The notes: generated from the sequence alone by a model not told the origin. 64,000 bases of DNA from Theocolax elegans (GCA_026168455.1 CM047430.1:28042735-28106734); one strand, 5' to 3'. Positions 1 through 14,800 are shown, counted from the first letter of the stretch. A program made the numbers and translations.

Positions 1-3000
1 TCATAATTATGGTACAGTCAATGAAATCAATCTTTTTTTGGCTTTACTTTTATGCCTATCACTTTTTTATAACATCAAAATGTTTCAATATAGAATGACT
101 AGAAAATAATTTATTAATTATGTATATATTTAGATATATGTATATATTAATTTTAGTAAAATCGATCAATCTTCGTATTGGAAATGTCAAAATATATCGC
201 GAAAATCCGGTAAATACCTATATCAATTAAAAAGTCCCAATTTTTATTTTTAAACGATAACTATTTTAATTTAAAACAATTTTTAAAAGGTGTTTTGCTT
301 ATAAACGAAACATTGTTGGAGATAAAAAATAATATAGAAAATCATGAAATAGCGCGGCATTGCACATCCTGAAGCAAATATTGCGCGGATTTGATCTTGT
401 ATACAGTTAAAATACACTTCCAATTAATCATTGCGTATAAAAGTACATATCTATATAACTATTTAAATTATTTGTTCAATGCAATATAAATTCCATTGCA
501 CGGGGATAGAAAAAGTACTTGCGTAAGCAACAATTCAAAATGCAAAAGAGGAGAAAAAGAAAAAAAATGAACTTAGGAATTGCAATAAATACTAAAATTT
601 GAATGAGGCAAGCAAGAACAACAATCATCTATGGAATGTAGTAGTTTCTACTTGTAACTAATAGTAAGTATAAGCAGAAATCTTTTATTGAATATTATAT
701 AATTTCGAAAATGAAAAATGTTAATAATTATACCGGGAGGGAGAGAGAGAGAGAGAGAGAGGGAGCATACACTTGTATAGTTGAATTTTTCAAATCCTTC
801 GAGGAGTTCATTAATTTTAATATTACTAATTTGAACGGTAGCGAGTTGTGTTCCTTACGACAACATAATAAATCCGTGCTTCGTTAAAACGTAAAACTGG
901 CTGATGATCAACTTAACGTAAAGCAAAATAATTTTACTGCACTTAGAAGTAAGAAGCTAATAACTACTAAAGGAAGGCCTTTCTCCACTTAAACCGCGCG
1001 GCCGTCCCGTCGAGTTACATATACGAAACTACGAAAGTGAAGCAGGAAGTAAAACGCGCAGTAAGCTGGAAATCCACGAAGCGAAAGCAAACCCGAAAGA
1101 AAACCGAACGAGAAAGAAGAAGACTCGAAAATGTTGGGCGTAAAGTCGTTCGGACGCGATCACCATACACACGCTTATACGCCGCGCAAAAGAAGTCGAA
1201 CAAAGATCGCAAATCAGGTAAATAAAAAAAATACGAGATGATGACTGGATCGCGTATTTACCTATAAATGAATTTCGGTGTGGATTGAAAAAGTCGTGGC
1301 AAGTTTATTGTTACCCGAAGGGCCGAAGAGAAAAGAAATCTCGGTGTATATACATATATATACACACTGAGGCTCATTCGTTATGCGAGTAGGCGCTGAC
1401 ACATCCCACGGCGACAAAAGACCATGTCTCAATCGAAAATTTACATGTGAACGATTCTGGTGAGGTTAGACTCCCTCTTCCCGCGTGTCGCCGAATGTGT
1501 GTCCCACAGTAGCCGGGATTGCTGGGACGTGAGCGAGTTCGTGCTTTCTCGATCTCGGCCTTGAAATATAAGGAAATAAAGGAGGAGCGAACGAGCCCCT
1601 TTGAATATTAATGCGCGCGCGATCCTCTTCGATTCATATGCAGAGAGTACCAGAGAAAACTTTACAGAGACATCAAACTGAGAGCCAGAGAGAGAGAGAG
1701 AGAGAGAGATAAGTCGGTGCATTTTGTGGAGACCCTCGGAGGTCCACTTAATGGGAGGAAGCGGCACCCAATCCCGACCATCATTTCGATTTTTAAAGCG
1801 CATTATCGTACGGGATTACGGGAAAATATTGAGGATGTCTAAGTTATGAGACGACAGCGGAACGTTTAGCGCATTTATTAACAGAATATAAATTTTACGC
1901 GTTCCGACTCGTCAATTATACTCTTTCTCGCAACATTTTTTTTTATTTTTATCATCTTTTTTTCTTCCTTTCAACTCATATGTTTAAATTATATAGTTAA
2001 TTAAACTATACTATGGACGTAATCGAATATTTTATTATGGCAATGTGCAATATTCATAGTTTCAATTTTGTAAATATATTTGTTATTTCGTAATTACTTG
2101 GTTTAAGATGTATGATTTATAGTATAATAACAATTCCATAATACAATAATAATCTAGTGACTGCAATAGTATAAGTTTTTTTATATTTTATAACTAACTT
2201 ATAATAAAAATTCAAAATCATAACACTTCGTAGAATTTTGTGACGTAAAAAATTTACGTAGTGTTTAACATGCAAAGTGTCTATAACTGTAACTCACACT
2301 GAATCGTTAAATTATAATTCATCAGTTTATATCAATCCGGACTGTTCATTATGTTTCTTTTACCGATTGTATTAATGATGGAAAATGAAATTGATAAGTA
2401 AAAAATTTTACAAGGTAGGTTGTATTTAATTAATTTATTATAATATTAAGAAATGTACACTGTCACGCTGTTTCACGCTGTTTATTCGATTATCCAATTC
2501 AATGATCGTACTTAAAGTCGAATTACACGAAGGTGGTATCAAAGTTAGGTATACTAAAAAAATGTTATTTGTTAATAAATTTACGCACCTACTAGAAACC
2601 TACGTTTTTATAATTAGCACCGAATTAAGAGGAAACTTTAAGCAATGTAAAAAATATATACAAAAAATCTACTTTAATTTTAAAGAATAATTTATCTTAT
2701 TTTTTCAAATTTAAAGATTTGTAGTAAAATGCAAACATAGTAATTTTAAAAAATATAACTACATAGACGAGCTACGTGTAACGTTGAGTTGTTGATAATA
2801 TTGATAAAATTGATAAATTTTTCAAAATTTAAAAGAGTCCATAGCTTAAGTGTTTTTATGCGTGATACTTTTGAATGATAAATTGATCGCATACCGATCG
2901 AGCGGTCGCTGAAAAGCCCGGATAATTTCCCCGGGTGGAGTTAACGAGGTGTCGACCAAATGAATGGCTTTTTTCGTATACGTATAAAGGTATATATAGG

Positions 3001-6000
3001 AGCGAGGAACGGCGCGAGAGATGCCGCAACCAAGGAGATTAATAATATACCGAAAGAAACCGACGCGATCGCGCGACGATGACCTTTTCTCTAGCCCGCT
3101 CTCCGCCGAACGATACAACGTAATTATGTACCTCGATGTAGAAATGAAAACGAGAATATCAAACGTCGTCCATTAGTTACGGTACTGCTTGAGAAGAGAA
3201 TCAGTACGGAGAACTCGTTTCTTTTATATTTTTCTTAATCATCTCCATCGACTGACGTTTTTCTCTACGGGTACAGACCTTATTCTTTAACACGCAAAGA
3301 GAAAATTATTTTATAAACATCTCAAGATGACATCTGGCTAGTATTATTACTATTCAAATTGTCGAATTATACTTAGTTTCGCAATCACAGAGATATCAGT
3401 GTGTTTTATAGATTTAGTTACTCACAGTTTCCTCTTCTTAAGAGAGAAGAGAACTAATAAATGAAATTTAGTGTGATTACTCATTTTGTATCTTTTGAAC
3501 ACGATCAAGTTATTGTAAACATTCTACATTAGTAAATTACCAAAGATAAAATATTATAAATCGATTTAAAAATTATGTTTACTTTTCGAAGAATAAAATA
3601 GACGAGTTATACTTAAAGTAGATAGATAGATAGATACATTTTTATTGGGTTTATAGGGGTAGAAACCCGTTAACACCTAATACACTATTTGGGCTATAAT
3701 ATAATTATAATAAAATATATATAACAAATTTGCGCATAAAAAGAACAATAATCGCTTTGAAAATTAAAATTAAAAATTAAAACAATATTTGTAATAAAAA
3801 AGTAAAATAAAATTCAATTACAATAATAAATGAATGGATAACTATAATAATAAAATAGTAAACTATCTTCGGATTAGAAAAATTCGAATTTTTATCATAA
3901 GCATCCGATACTAGCTTAAGCGTCGAACTTCGAGTAAAAGAAAAATCGAGCGTTCAAGAAATGAATCGAAGGGTTGAAAAAATACGTAGATTCGAGTTGT
4001 GAAATGAAGAAGCGTAAGTAAAAGAAAGAGATGGAGTTTGCAGCAGGTTGAAGAAGGAGGAAGATCGAAGTTACGAAGCTCTTGGCAGCGCGGTAAAACG
4101 CACTCGAGAGTCAAGACGCCAGAGTGTCCCGAGGGCTGCTTTTACGGCGACGATCTCGTAGACCGAGGAAAAAAGGGACAAACTCGTTCTCGGCACTCGT
4201 ATTCAATGGGCTTTCCATCGCGACTATTCGGAGTATAGACCAGCTCTCTTACGTACTCCCCCCTCCGCCCCTGCATCTCTCCGTGCTCCCGGTCGATAGT
4301 TCTTTTGCATCGCAGGTCGTACCGTTGCGCACGCACATGCCGATCGCGAGAAAATTTGCGCTTTGTTATTGTTTGAGAGAGCGGCGACGTCTCGCTCACG
4401 ATCGGCAGCCGAGATAACCGCGTGATTCGACTATCGCGCCGATTGGAAATCGTGAAAAAGAAAACGAACCGAAAGATTTACGACGATCAATTCATACATA
4501 ATGTTACAGATATTCAAAAGAACAGTTTCTTCTTTTAGTATTTATAAACTCCCAATTATATATGCAGTTATAAGATATTTCATTGACATTATACGATACC
4601 TCGTGCAGCCTTTAATTGTTACTATTCCTATACAGTATTACACGTTTCGTAGTTTTACTAATAAGATTGACGGTCAATTTTATATTAATTTATTTTCTTT
4701 CGTAGTAGAATATTAATTGTGGATTATAAATATTATGTCGAAATACGTTATTTAAACACATCGAGAAACCATAGACTATTTCGAAAATTTACGGTTGTAA
4801 TATGATTAATATAATATTTATAGTAATATTTATTTATATCTACCGTAAACCCCTACTCTATCCATCTAATTAATAAATTAATTCAACGTATTGAACAAAA
4901 GCTCTTGTTGCGTAGAAAATAAAATTGAAAACAGCATAAATTTTAATTTGACTATCTAATTAACGTTTAAAAAAGTTAGCGGTACCGGGATATAAAAAAC
5001 ATTCCTGAAACAGTTGATTAACGTAAACACTTTTGACAACGGGTGGTTGTATAGTTAATCCTTGAAAATGTAGTTGTTTTTCCAATGTCCATTTATATTT
5101 ACAAATACATGACATACCTCATCTAAACACACGTTGTAAACTTTCATAAATTTTTTTTCAACGAATGGTAAAGTCTTCTCACAACCGTAAACCACGTAGG
5201 CATGGTAAAAAAAAGGAGAGGTTGGCTACTGCCATAAGTGAAGTTTTATTGATACTAAGCATACGTTTTGCATACCCATAGAAAGTTATGCATAGGACAT
5301 TTTTACCTTCTTCCTATGCACCAAGTTTATTTAAGCAACTCGACAACTCTTTAATAGCCTCGCATTAAACGTGGACCTTTAAAAAAACATTGCGCATACT
5401 GTTTATAAAACCCTTAATTTAAGTAATGAATAATAAATAATAAATATACAAGCCTTCATATGGGTTTCCGACTTCGTAACAATGTACCTATAAACAAAAA
5501 TAATAATTATTATTATTCTTCATTGATATTGAAATAAATAGTATATGTTTGCGAAATAAAATAATACACAGTATAGAATAATGGTAGGCCGAATTTACGA
5601 GAATCTCGAGTACGTATCGAAGGAAACGCAATTGACAATCTAAAATCTAAAGAGATTATGGTAAGAAAAAATATAAAATGAACCCTAATGGCGATTGGCA
5701 TGATTGTGGAAAGACCACGGTATAATATCGGAAACTATAAATTTTTAATTTATAGTCTATAGCCCGTAAACCTAATTGACCGCTTAATCTCGAAAAGTAT
5801 AAATTTTTCTCCAAAGTTCCCACAGGTATTGAAAAAACGTAACGGCACCAAACGCGAAGGAAAGAAAAGGAAGAAAAAACTGGATCGAGACAGTGTAACC
5901 GCGATAGCGGCGAAATGCGAAAGTACCCGATCACGGGAGGCTTGCGAAAGAAAATCGCAAACAAGAGGGCCTCCGAGATATCGAATTGCACCGGCGGATG

Positions 6001-6600
6001 ATGAAGCAACGATCGATACACCTTGATTAGATGCTCGCGCGGAAGTCCGAGCAACCGATACTACGTAAGAATTTCGCGTCTTAGTTTTGGTTGAGCGAGT
6101 TGCGCAAACGCTTGCCTGTCTCTTCGTGTATTTGGGCGTTCCTCGATCCTCGGATGCGTTAGATCCACGATACACCGCTAGAGAATCTTTTATGCAAATC
6201 AAGGAGGTGTACCTCCGCTTACTTATATGCATATCGGTTTTCGATGGAGATTCGTTGCGCAATCTTTCGACTCGGTGAAACAAGGTGTGAAAACCTCGAC
6301 GCATCGTTTAAAAGATTTTAATAACCTGATTTTTATCGACAAATATTTCAATTATCTATTGGATTTTTTTACTTTAATTACAAACACTTGTATACTACTC
6401 ATTTTTAATGTGTAATAATAGAGAAATATTGAATTTCGATCACACTGTCACTGCAATATTTATCCAAAACATTTAGATTTGTTTCAGAACAAATTATTTC
6501 TCTGCGTAAATGGTATATATAATCGTGTTAAATTCAGGTTAAGTATAAAAGAAACAAATGTAACATAGTTCATTCATTTTATAACCTGAATTTGTTATTT
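1..6600. other. Non-coding AT-rich DNA with GC-richer islands
   Basis: No reading frame here has a recognisable domain, a start context or a codon pattern that suggests a gene. The sequence is strongly AT-rich, with GC-richer patches near 1.0-1.8 kb, 2.9-3.1 kb, 3.95-4.45 kb and 5.8-6.3 kb. These carry overlapping short open frames on both strands, as expected from base composition alone. They could be host regulatory sequence or decayed exons; nothing visible decides between these. Confidence 0.5.
735..764. repeat. (GA)n microsatellite
   Basis: Run of GA dinucleotides about 30 bp long with a G-rich start. A second GA run of similar length lies at 1687-1709. Simple repeats of this type recur through the window. 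Confidence 0.9.
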
Positions 6601-6611
6601 TTACATAAACA

Positions 6612-6690
6612 ATAAAAATAGCTCAGTTGGTAGAGCAAAAGAGTTCGGAATAGGAAAGAGTTTGAATCTCCGGAGTGATATAATTTTTTT
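6612..6690 (+). repeat. tRNA-like sequence, probable SINE head or tRNA pseudogene
   Basis: A good Pol III A box (TAGCTCAGTTGG followed by TAGAGC) at about 6620-6637 is followed some 35 bp later by a degenerate B box (GAGTTTGAATCTC), the spacing of a tRNA D arm and T arm. The 5' and 3' flanks do not pair into an acceptor stem and no clear anticodon arm forms. This is therefore not a functional tRNA gene. A run of T follows within 15 bp. The most likely reading is the head of a tRNA-derived SINE or a lone pseudogene. Confidence 0.6.
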
Positions 6691-6699
6691 TTAATTTTA

Positions 6700-8480
6700 A
6701 ATAAATTAAATGCCATAAATTTGCAATGAAAATCGACAATTTTTTAAAACAATTTAAATATTTTTACTGCTAAAATCTAGCGAAACCATGGATTCTACTC
6801 ATTAACCACAATTTTTATACGTTTTTGCCATGATTATGCAAGTAAATTTGTTGCCATGATTTTCCCATGAAATTTTTTCTACGTGGGTATGCACTAGAAA
6901 CGAAAATTTACATATGCTATCATGTAATCACAATATGAAAAAAGTCATTAATTTATAATAGATAGACGTAAACAAGCAGTATGATTAGTCAAAAGAATAT
7001 TTGAGTATACGAAAGCTGATACATATTTGTTAGCAGCATTGCACGCAAAATATGCTAGTTAAGCTCATGAGTTAAATGAACTTAAAGTTTTTTAGTTGAA
7101 AACGATATTTCTTATTTTCGAAACCATAGCACGGTGAAGAATACCAATCTCTCAAGTATGTAGGTATAAAATTATTACTGTTTTTCTAATATTTTCTTAT
7201 ATTGACTAATGAATGAAATGGTGGAAAATAAAGCAATGCCGTTTAACTTCAACGTCAAGCAAGATATAAAAAGTTGATCTTGCACAGTCACTTACAAGAC
7301 GAGAAAGACTTAATTTTTATAGGGATTCGATATAGATATAATTACTCGTAATTAAGTCGAAATTCAATTAGCAAATCTATTCGATAATTGCGGAATGGAC
7401 ATTGCTGCCCTATTGCAACACTTTAGTTCGGGTGTTAATTGTGGGATGGAATACTTTAAAATTAAGAATATTACGAGTTGTGCAAAATGTCCAATGGTTA
7501 ATATTTGACATTTCAATTTGTTATGCTTCGATACGTACTACTTCCAAAATTGTACGATACAGCACGGCTATTCTAAAGAAGACGTACTACGAAGATCTAA
7601 AGGAGTAAAGTTAAAAGTATCGCGTAACTTAATATTCGTCGATTAATTTAGTTAATTCGCAAGAGGAAAGTGTAAAGCCTAACGAGTATGACTCGCGAAG
7701 TATAACGAGGTCGCATTGACGATTATCAGATTTTCACATTACAGAAGAAACAGACTCCGGTATTTAACGACCGGTGCTATTATCGGGATATTCGAGGCTC
7801 GTCGGTATAGAGAAAATCCGGTAATTCCACCTGATCGGAATAATCGCAAATGTGTAACGAGCATAAGCGACTCGACTCGAAATAATACTCCGGGGCATTT
7901 ATTTTTCCTGTAAAATAAGCGTGTATAGATATACAGCTCACTCGCACGTCGCTCGTCGACTATCGACGGTAGCCGCGAATGAAACGAGTCCTGCGCGTAC
8001 CCCCCGTCCGATCCAACTGGAAATCGAGGAAAACGCCAACTGTCCTGCGAGCTGTGTGTGGCTCCCGACTGCTTCGGACTTAATTAAGTCGTTTGCTTAT
8101 TTCTATTCACTTTACGACTTTGAGGGGGAACGATTTATGGACCTGGTTTCGGCTAACCTATCACATTTTTCATAGTGAAAGCTGACCGGTAAACTCACTC
8201 TTTTTACTCTAATTGAAAAATTGTACTTTTTATCATCTCTATTCTATGTCCACTGCTTCTGTCGGTGATTAGTTTATGTCCCAACAATCAAATTTATTAT
8301 ATTTACTGTTCAAATCCATTCATCATTTGTTCTTATTATTTATCTATACAGGACCATGTAAAAATTCTTGAATTATCTGTCAACTATAGATGATCAAGAG
8401 TTTGCTAATTTGTTTGTTGCTGTGAACTAGTAGATATTAAAGCATTTATAAAATGTGTTTTAGTCAAACACTAGCCCTTT
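6700..8480. other. Non-coding DNA before the retrotransposon
   Basis: AT-rich sequence with a somewhat GC-richer patch at about 7.7-8.1 kb. The short open frames here have no recognisable domain. I see no gene. Confidence 0.45.
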
Positions 8481-9569
8481 TACCGTAAAGATTCAACAAG
8501 TATATAAGTTATGGCCAAAAAATGGTTGACGACTAACCTCATTGTATATTAGTAGGCGATTTCAATGCTCACAACTAAATATGGAATTGTGATAAAACGG
8601 AGTCAAATCATGAAGACAGGCTTCTACGTAGTATCGACAATCATGAATTATATAAACACAACTTAGACACGTATATTTATATTAACATCTACAAGAACCT
8701 AGAATCTAATATAGACTTACTCATTTCTACATTCAATATCTGCGATAAAATTAGCTTTAAAATAAATGATGAAACATTAGGATCTGATCACTTCTCAATC
8801 CTTTTCGAAATCCAAACACTTAAATATAAATATAATAAAAAATCATTTAAATTGAAAACTATTAACATGAATTGGAATACATTCACCTCGGAATTAGAAA
8901 AAATTACAATAAATTTCTTGAGCTCGACTTTAATATCCTTCTTGCTAGTCAAAAATATGATATATTTGTCGAAATTATTACACAAACTATAAAAAATAGT
9001 AATCCTAAGTCAAAAACCTTTCATAAAAAAAGAAAAAACAAATAATACTAATCCTACTTCTTGGTGGAATAAAGAATGCGACAAAATGAAGAGATTAAGA
9101 ACCGTGGCTTATAAGAAATGGGAATATAGCTTAGAATTAAAAGACTTAATTTCGTATAAGCGCTCCTGCGCAATGGCTACTAAGTTATTTACTAAGACTT
9201 TTAATAAGACCAAATTTGAGTTCAGTTTTAGAATAGATAAAAATTATGTTTGAAACAAAAGTAAAATTTTAAAAAATAAATGGGTTAAAGTTGCTCTAAT
9301 ACATAATCCTAACAATCACGAAAACAAATACAAAATTGAAATCGCCTTAGATAAAATTAGCCCACCCTGGGCAACCACCGACCCTAACTACATACCGAAT
9401 GGCAATAAAAACGAATTCTTCGATACATAATTCGATCTTTTCGAATTCAATAGCGCCTTATACTAAAAAAACATTAAATCCTCACCCGGCATCGATGGAA
9501 TCGATTACGAAATAATACTTAGATTTACCTATAAAATATCATCTGATACTCGTAGATATATTTAATGAA

Positions 9570-10217
9570 ATGTTTTGTATGAACAATTATCCGAATAGTT
9601 GGCAAAATGCCTATATAGATTTTATTGACAAGGCCGATAAAAATGGGGTTCGTCTAATTGCCTTGACTCCGTGCATCTGTAAATTATTCGAATCCATGAG
9701 CAAGAATAGGCTGCAATGGTGGTGTGAGCATAACGACATTCTTCCTAATAATTAGTCTGGTTTCAGAAAAGGAAAGTTCTGCATCGACAATGTAACTAAT
9801 TTGATTATGAATATACATGAAGCTCGAATGAAAAATAAAACCACTATTGCAGCTTTTCTTGATGCGTGCGGGGCCTTTGACAACGTCAACTGCAACATTT
9901 TATTAAGTAAACTTATAGAAATTGGTTGTTCCGATAATCTAATTAAATGTATACATTTCATTACACATGAAAGATACATATTTACAGAAAATTCTTTAAC
10001 TAAACCTAGATTAGTGAGTAAAGAAGTACCGCAAGGAGGCGTTTTAAGTCCCCTATTATATACTGTTAAAAATATTACGGATGGGATTCCTAAAAGTGCA
10101 AATATTTCGCAATTTCCCGATGATATTGCGATCTGTTCAAACTTATCTCTGCTTAAAAAATGTCGCAACACATTTGAAAAAGCTCTAAATACTGTAAAAA
10201 AAAGTTATCAATGTTAG
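9570..10217 (+). pseudogene. Reverse transcriptase domain fragments (RVT_1)
   Basis: Two plus-strand frames carry the RT palm: the segment up to about 9755 ends before a stop in the SGFRKGK motif, and 9801-10217 has motif A (LDACGAFDNV), the VPQGG-LSP motif and a catalytic-box relative reading FPDD. The A-to-P change next to the catalytic aspartates and the in-frame stops mark it as dead. It belongs to the LINE remnant that surrounds it. Confidence 0.85.
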
Positions 10218-10815
10218 GTTTAAGCTTAGCACCTCAAAAAACTATACTAATATACACTTTAACGACGGTAAAATACTACCTGGCGAGACTTCAATATCAA
10301 TAGATTACCATGTAATTAAATCACGCAAAACTGTTCGATTCCTTGGCTTATTATTTGATTATAAACTAACATTTATTCCACATATAAACAACATTAAAAA
10401 AATGTCTAAAAACGCTAAACCTAATCAAATTTTTACGCGGAACTTGGTGGGGTGCTGATCCCTCTATCCTAATTACATTATATAAGAGTTACGTTCGATC
10501 TATTCTAGACTATGGCTCATTTATATATTACCCAACGCAAACAAAATATTAAGAAAAAATCGAGAAAATTCAATATGCAGCTATTAGAGCCGCGCTAGGC
10601 TTATCGGATCAGCACACCAAAAAATATTTTGGTAGCGAAAAATAAATTACAATTAATGGAACACCGAGCTATATTTCTTTGTAAAAGTTTTATGGTTAAA
10701 ATTTTAAGCAATAAAAAGTCGCTAACGCATACAAACATTCGGAAATTTGGATCTCTATTAAAAAATAAAAAATATAAAAAAAAGAAAAAAAATTAAATGT
10801 TATCCGCTTTTGTAA

Positions 10816-11259
10816 ATGAAGTTCTTAATGACAACTTATTTTGTTCAAATAACTCGTATGATTTTTTCTCATACGATTATAAAACCATATTTTCAAGCCC
10901 TCTTACTGAATGAATTGCTTAAGAATTACCTTTCTAAGGAAAATACCTATACAGTGTACACCGATGCCAGTAAATCAAGTGACTCTCAGTCTACAGGAAT
11001 AGCTTGTATCTACCCTAACTTAAATATAAACTTTAAAAAAGTCATTGATAAGGCCTGTTATGTTTACACTGGAGAATGCGTTGCTATTTCTGTCGCACTT
11101 GATCTAATTTTGAAAAATCCCAAACCCAATTATATAATATTTACAGACTCATTATGCGTAGTTATGAGTCTTCAATCATCTCAATTTTCCGCTAAGATAA
11201 ATATACGTATATTAGAAATTAAACGTAAATATTATGAATTTCTCGCAAAAAAATCATAA
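10816..11259 (+). pseudogene. RNase H domain of the LINE remnant
   Basis: The frame contains VYTDASKS, a TGECVAISVAL segment and FTDSLCVV, which match the first Asp, the Glu-helix and the later Asp of a type I RNase H fold. The last catalytic region lies beyond the stop in another frame (near 11290-11330). It is the RNase H domain that follows RT in I-type non-LTR elements, here cut off by mutation. Confidence 0.75.
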
Positions 11260-11485
11260 CATATTGTATACGTTTTGTGTGGATACCGTCACCCATCGGA
11301 ATCCAACACAATGGAGAAGCTGACTATTTAGCTAAAAAGTCTACCTTGCTAACACAAAAAGAATCTATTAATCTTCCATTTACTGACTACTACGAAAAAT
11401 TAAAAAAAAATCAAAAATAAATACCCAAAAGCTAGTTTTAGAACAAGGTTTATTCAAAGGAAAAGAATATTTTCAATTTTATAAT

Positions 11486-11740
11486 TTGTTTAATCAAAAG
11501 CCTTGGTGCGAAAAAACATTTTTAAATCGTCGCAATATTATAACTATCAACAGATGTAGGGCGAATCATTACAATCTTGCAGCCTCGTTAGCCAGAATAA
11601 AAATTATCGATAATGGAAAGTGTGAATGTAACAACGAAATTCAAGATTTGAACCACGTTACATGGCAATGTAAAATTTACGAGGCTGAAAGACTAAAGCT
11701 ACTTGAAAGACTACGAAAAATAAAAATGTCTGATTGCTGA
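11486..11740 (+). pseudogene. C-terminal Cys/His tail of the LINE ORF2
   Basis: The frame holds an R-x-N-HYNLAASLARI segment and a C-x-C-x(11)-H-x(4)-C zinc-knuckle-like motif (KCECN...DLNHVTWQC), which is the usual end of ORF2 in RNase H-bearing LINEs of arthropods. It ends at a stop at 11738-11740, about 130 bp before the presumed 3' end of the element. Confidence 0.7.
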
Positions 11741-11869
11741 ACCGAATATCAAAGCCTGCGAATTCCTTTGTAAATTCTTCGAAGATTGTAAATTGTTTAT
11801 ATAATATATAACTCTTTCGAAATTATTGTACAACTATATAGCTGTATAGCTTAAATAAAAAAAATTAAT

Positions 11870-14800
11870 TCGTGACATGTAATGTATTAAAAACGATTAT
11901 TCAACAATAATACTTATTTATTCGCATACGAGTTATTTATTTTTAAAGAGCTACTAACTGTCTCTTAGATTATCTAAAAAAATCCGATAAAAAATATTTA
12001 ATTCTTAAATGTATCTGCAAGTAAACGCATAACTCTAAATATTCAATTGGGATAATTACAGTCAGATTAATTTTCGGGTACATTAATTGAATACTGTTGT
12101 TACTTAACACCTCCAAAGTTTAAACTATCGTAAGTTACGGGGCGTTTACGTATCTTTGTAAATGCCTAGAGCTGATGATCTTACACAGTTCTAATCCTGA
12201 TGGTAATCATGTACAATTTTTGCTAAAAATTGATGGTAGGGTACGTTCACCAGAAACGCGATAGAAAAAACTACTTTCAATATGGTGTAAACCGTATTCA
12301 CTAGAAAGCAACGGTAGTTATGCCGAGTAGCTCGTATGCAAAAATCACGCACAAGTGTTTCCTCGAAAATAGTATTTTTATCAGAAGACAGACAGCTATA
12401 ACCTGAAAAAAGTGAGCATGAGCCAAAGTCGAATGTTAAGAGCGAGAGACTCAGAATCGAAAATCCGAAGTATCCGTTACGGGCTCGTTTCTCGTCGTTT
12501 CTCGTCATTTCTCGTCGTTTCTCGGTTCGCGGAATCTCTTTTCACGGACTCATTAGACGGGCAAGATAATCGCACCAGCACCGCCGAAGCCAGCATTAAT
12601 TAAGTTATTTTTACCGATCGCGGTGCACGTTGCCCGGTGGAGTGAACGGGAGTGAACGGAATGACGGGAAGGTGCTCGCGCGAGTCAGTCGCACGTCGTC
12701 GCGTGCAATTAGCGCGCGTGGGAGCACCGCCGGGCGTAATCCTCGGTAACGCGGCTCCGCGAGCCTCTCTGGGCCCGCACTCGTGGAGGTGGATCGGCAG
12801 ACCGTCGAGATAAACTGCCCGGGCGGAGTGGTTGGGGTGGGAGGGTAGGTGGACGAGGAGAGGATCGGGAAACGAGTCGCGCGCGGCTCCGTGCGGGTAG
12901 AAGGCCTACTTAAACTAAGTATTTTATAGCCCTTCGGAAGCACCAGAAGCACCCGATTTCTCGTTCTTTCCTTCTTCGAGCGAGAAGATCGAATCTTTGT
13001 GTCAGCTCGATTTCATTTCTTCTTCGGCCGAAATGATATGATAATTATACCGTTATTTGCATAAAAGAAAAAGCTGGATCGACCGCTCGGGACTTCCAGC
13101 CTGCTTGACTACCTGCCTGTCTGCGCCTTCCTTTCGACGCTCTCTTCGAACTACACAATTTTGCCTCCGAAAGAGTTTAATGATTTCGGAATATACTTTC
13201 CGAGCGGAGGTTATTTTTATGAATGGACCGGTGACGAGGGTACGGCTATTCTCGCCTTTTGTGTTCCTTTGGAAATTGACTACTTCAGGAGTTTTATATG
13301 CTACAAGGTATCCCGCTCCCTAGATGCGTTTATTCTCTTTATATAATAATAATATACAATATCCTGACATTCCCAAATTACGCACAATTTCAAGCAAAAA
13401 CAAATTATAACGCCAATATCGTGAGGTTTACCCGCTTATATTGTATCAGCTTAAATAAAATTATACAAACTGTTAACAGATTTAAATTGCGATCTGCAAA
13501 AATGTAATAATTTATTTAACTAAACCAGAAAATTACGATAAGAAATTACGATTTATTATATAGAAGTAATAACATTTTTTCACGTTTTAAAATTGTTAAT
13601 AGAACTTAAACAAAATCTGCTTAAATACATTAAAATAATGTTAAAATATCACTTATATCCCGGTGTCCTTAAAAAAAGAAAGCAAATAAAGTGCATTATA
13701 CGTTCAATTTATTTTTTTTTCATAATGTCAGAACAAAGCACTAAGAGCTGTCCCTTTTTATTAAATACCATTTGCGTTTACATAATATTTAGATGATTCA
13801 GTAATAAATAAATTTTATGTTTAATTTTAAATTCGTAATTGACAAATAATACAAATACAATTGTTTTTAAAGCTCTGATTAATTTCAAAAGACAGATTGT
13901 CTTTAATTGGCTATTAATATTTGAACATTTATTATTAAGTAATTTTGAAAGTATTAAGAATCGCTGCAATATTAATGAAAAATGGATGAATAAGAACAGT
14001 TAGGAATTAACAGTTAGGAGTTTTCTAATTAGTTTACACTATTTTTATATACGTGGAATTTACAAAAGATTCAACTTTACTTTTGAAAGGTAATGCAATA
14101 AGGAGGTAGTTAACAGGTAATAGCTGAGAGGTAACAAGGATACTTTATGAGCATCGTCTAACGTTGAAAATGCACTATCGAACAATAATCATGGAATTTA
14201 ATTAGAGTTTGGTTATTAACAAGAATGAGCTTCTTCTTTGGTAGAACACGAATGAGTCCATATTTAGATCGAATTCCGAGTTTTGCTTGTATCATCGCAA
14301 CTTGATACGAGATTTGACGAAGAATGTGTAGGTACGACTAACTACATAGTACGAATGAGGGAAAATATCGCTATCGAGACAGTCGGCGATGGTTCACGTG
14401 GAAACTCGTAATCAGCGTTATACGGAACCGTAATAATAGGAACGCTAGCCATCGATAACCACTCGGCTATCTCGGGCTCCCCGTATCCTGGATAAAGTAC
14501 GAAAAACCCGTTCGACGCACGAAATCAAGGATTCATTAACCACGCGAATCTCGGGAGATCTGTGAAAAATAAAATGGGAAAAGAGTTGAGGAAAAACCGA
14601 TGAGAAAGGTAATCTAATCAACGGTAACAGCGTGTTGGAGCCCAAGCCTCGAGAAGCTCATGCCTTTCGGCGGCCCGCGCAGGAAAGAAACTCGGTAAGT
14701 GATAGGAGCTCAGGAGTGCACTGATAACGCGCCTCCGACACGTAAGAGGTGGATCTGTGTGTGCGTGCGTGTGCGCGGGTAAATGTCTAGGCTCGCACAC

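Larger units (their letters stand above)
8500..11870 (+). pseudogene. Degraded non-LTR (LINE) retrotransposon, ORF2 remnant
   Basis: Successive broken frames on the plus strand read as one LINE ORF2. An endonuclease C-terminal half lies at about 8545-8810 (GDFNAHN, later GSDHFSIL). A linker with WWNKECD is near 9060. Reverse transcriptase follows from about 9480 to 10530, then RNase H and a Cys/His tail. The RT shows SGFRKGK, FLDACGAFDNV, VPQGGVLSPLL and FPDD in place of F/YADD. Many stops and frame changes separate these blocks, so no protein can be made. The combination EN-RT-RNase H-Cys/His tail is known from the I/R1-type superclade; the clade placement is inference. An A-rich stretch near 11855 is a plausible 3' end. 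The 5' end and target duplication were not found. Confidence 0.85.

Noticed and set aside
6612..6690. Functional tRNA gene
   Set aside because: No acceptor-stem pairing and no clear anticodon arm.
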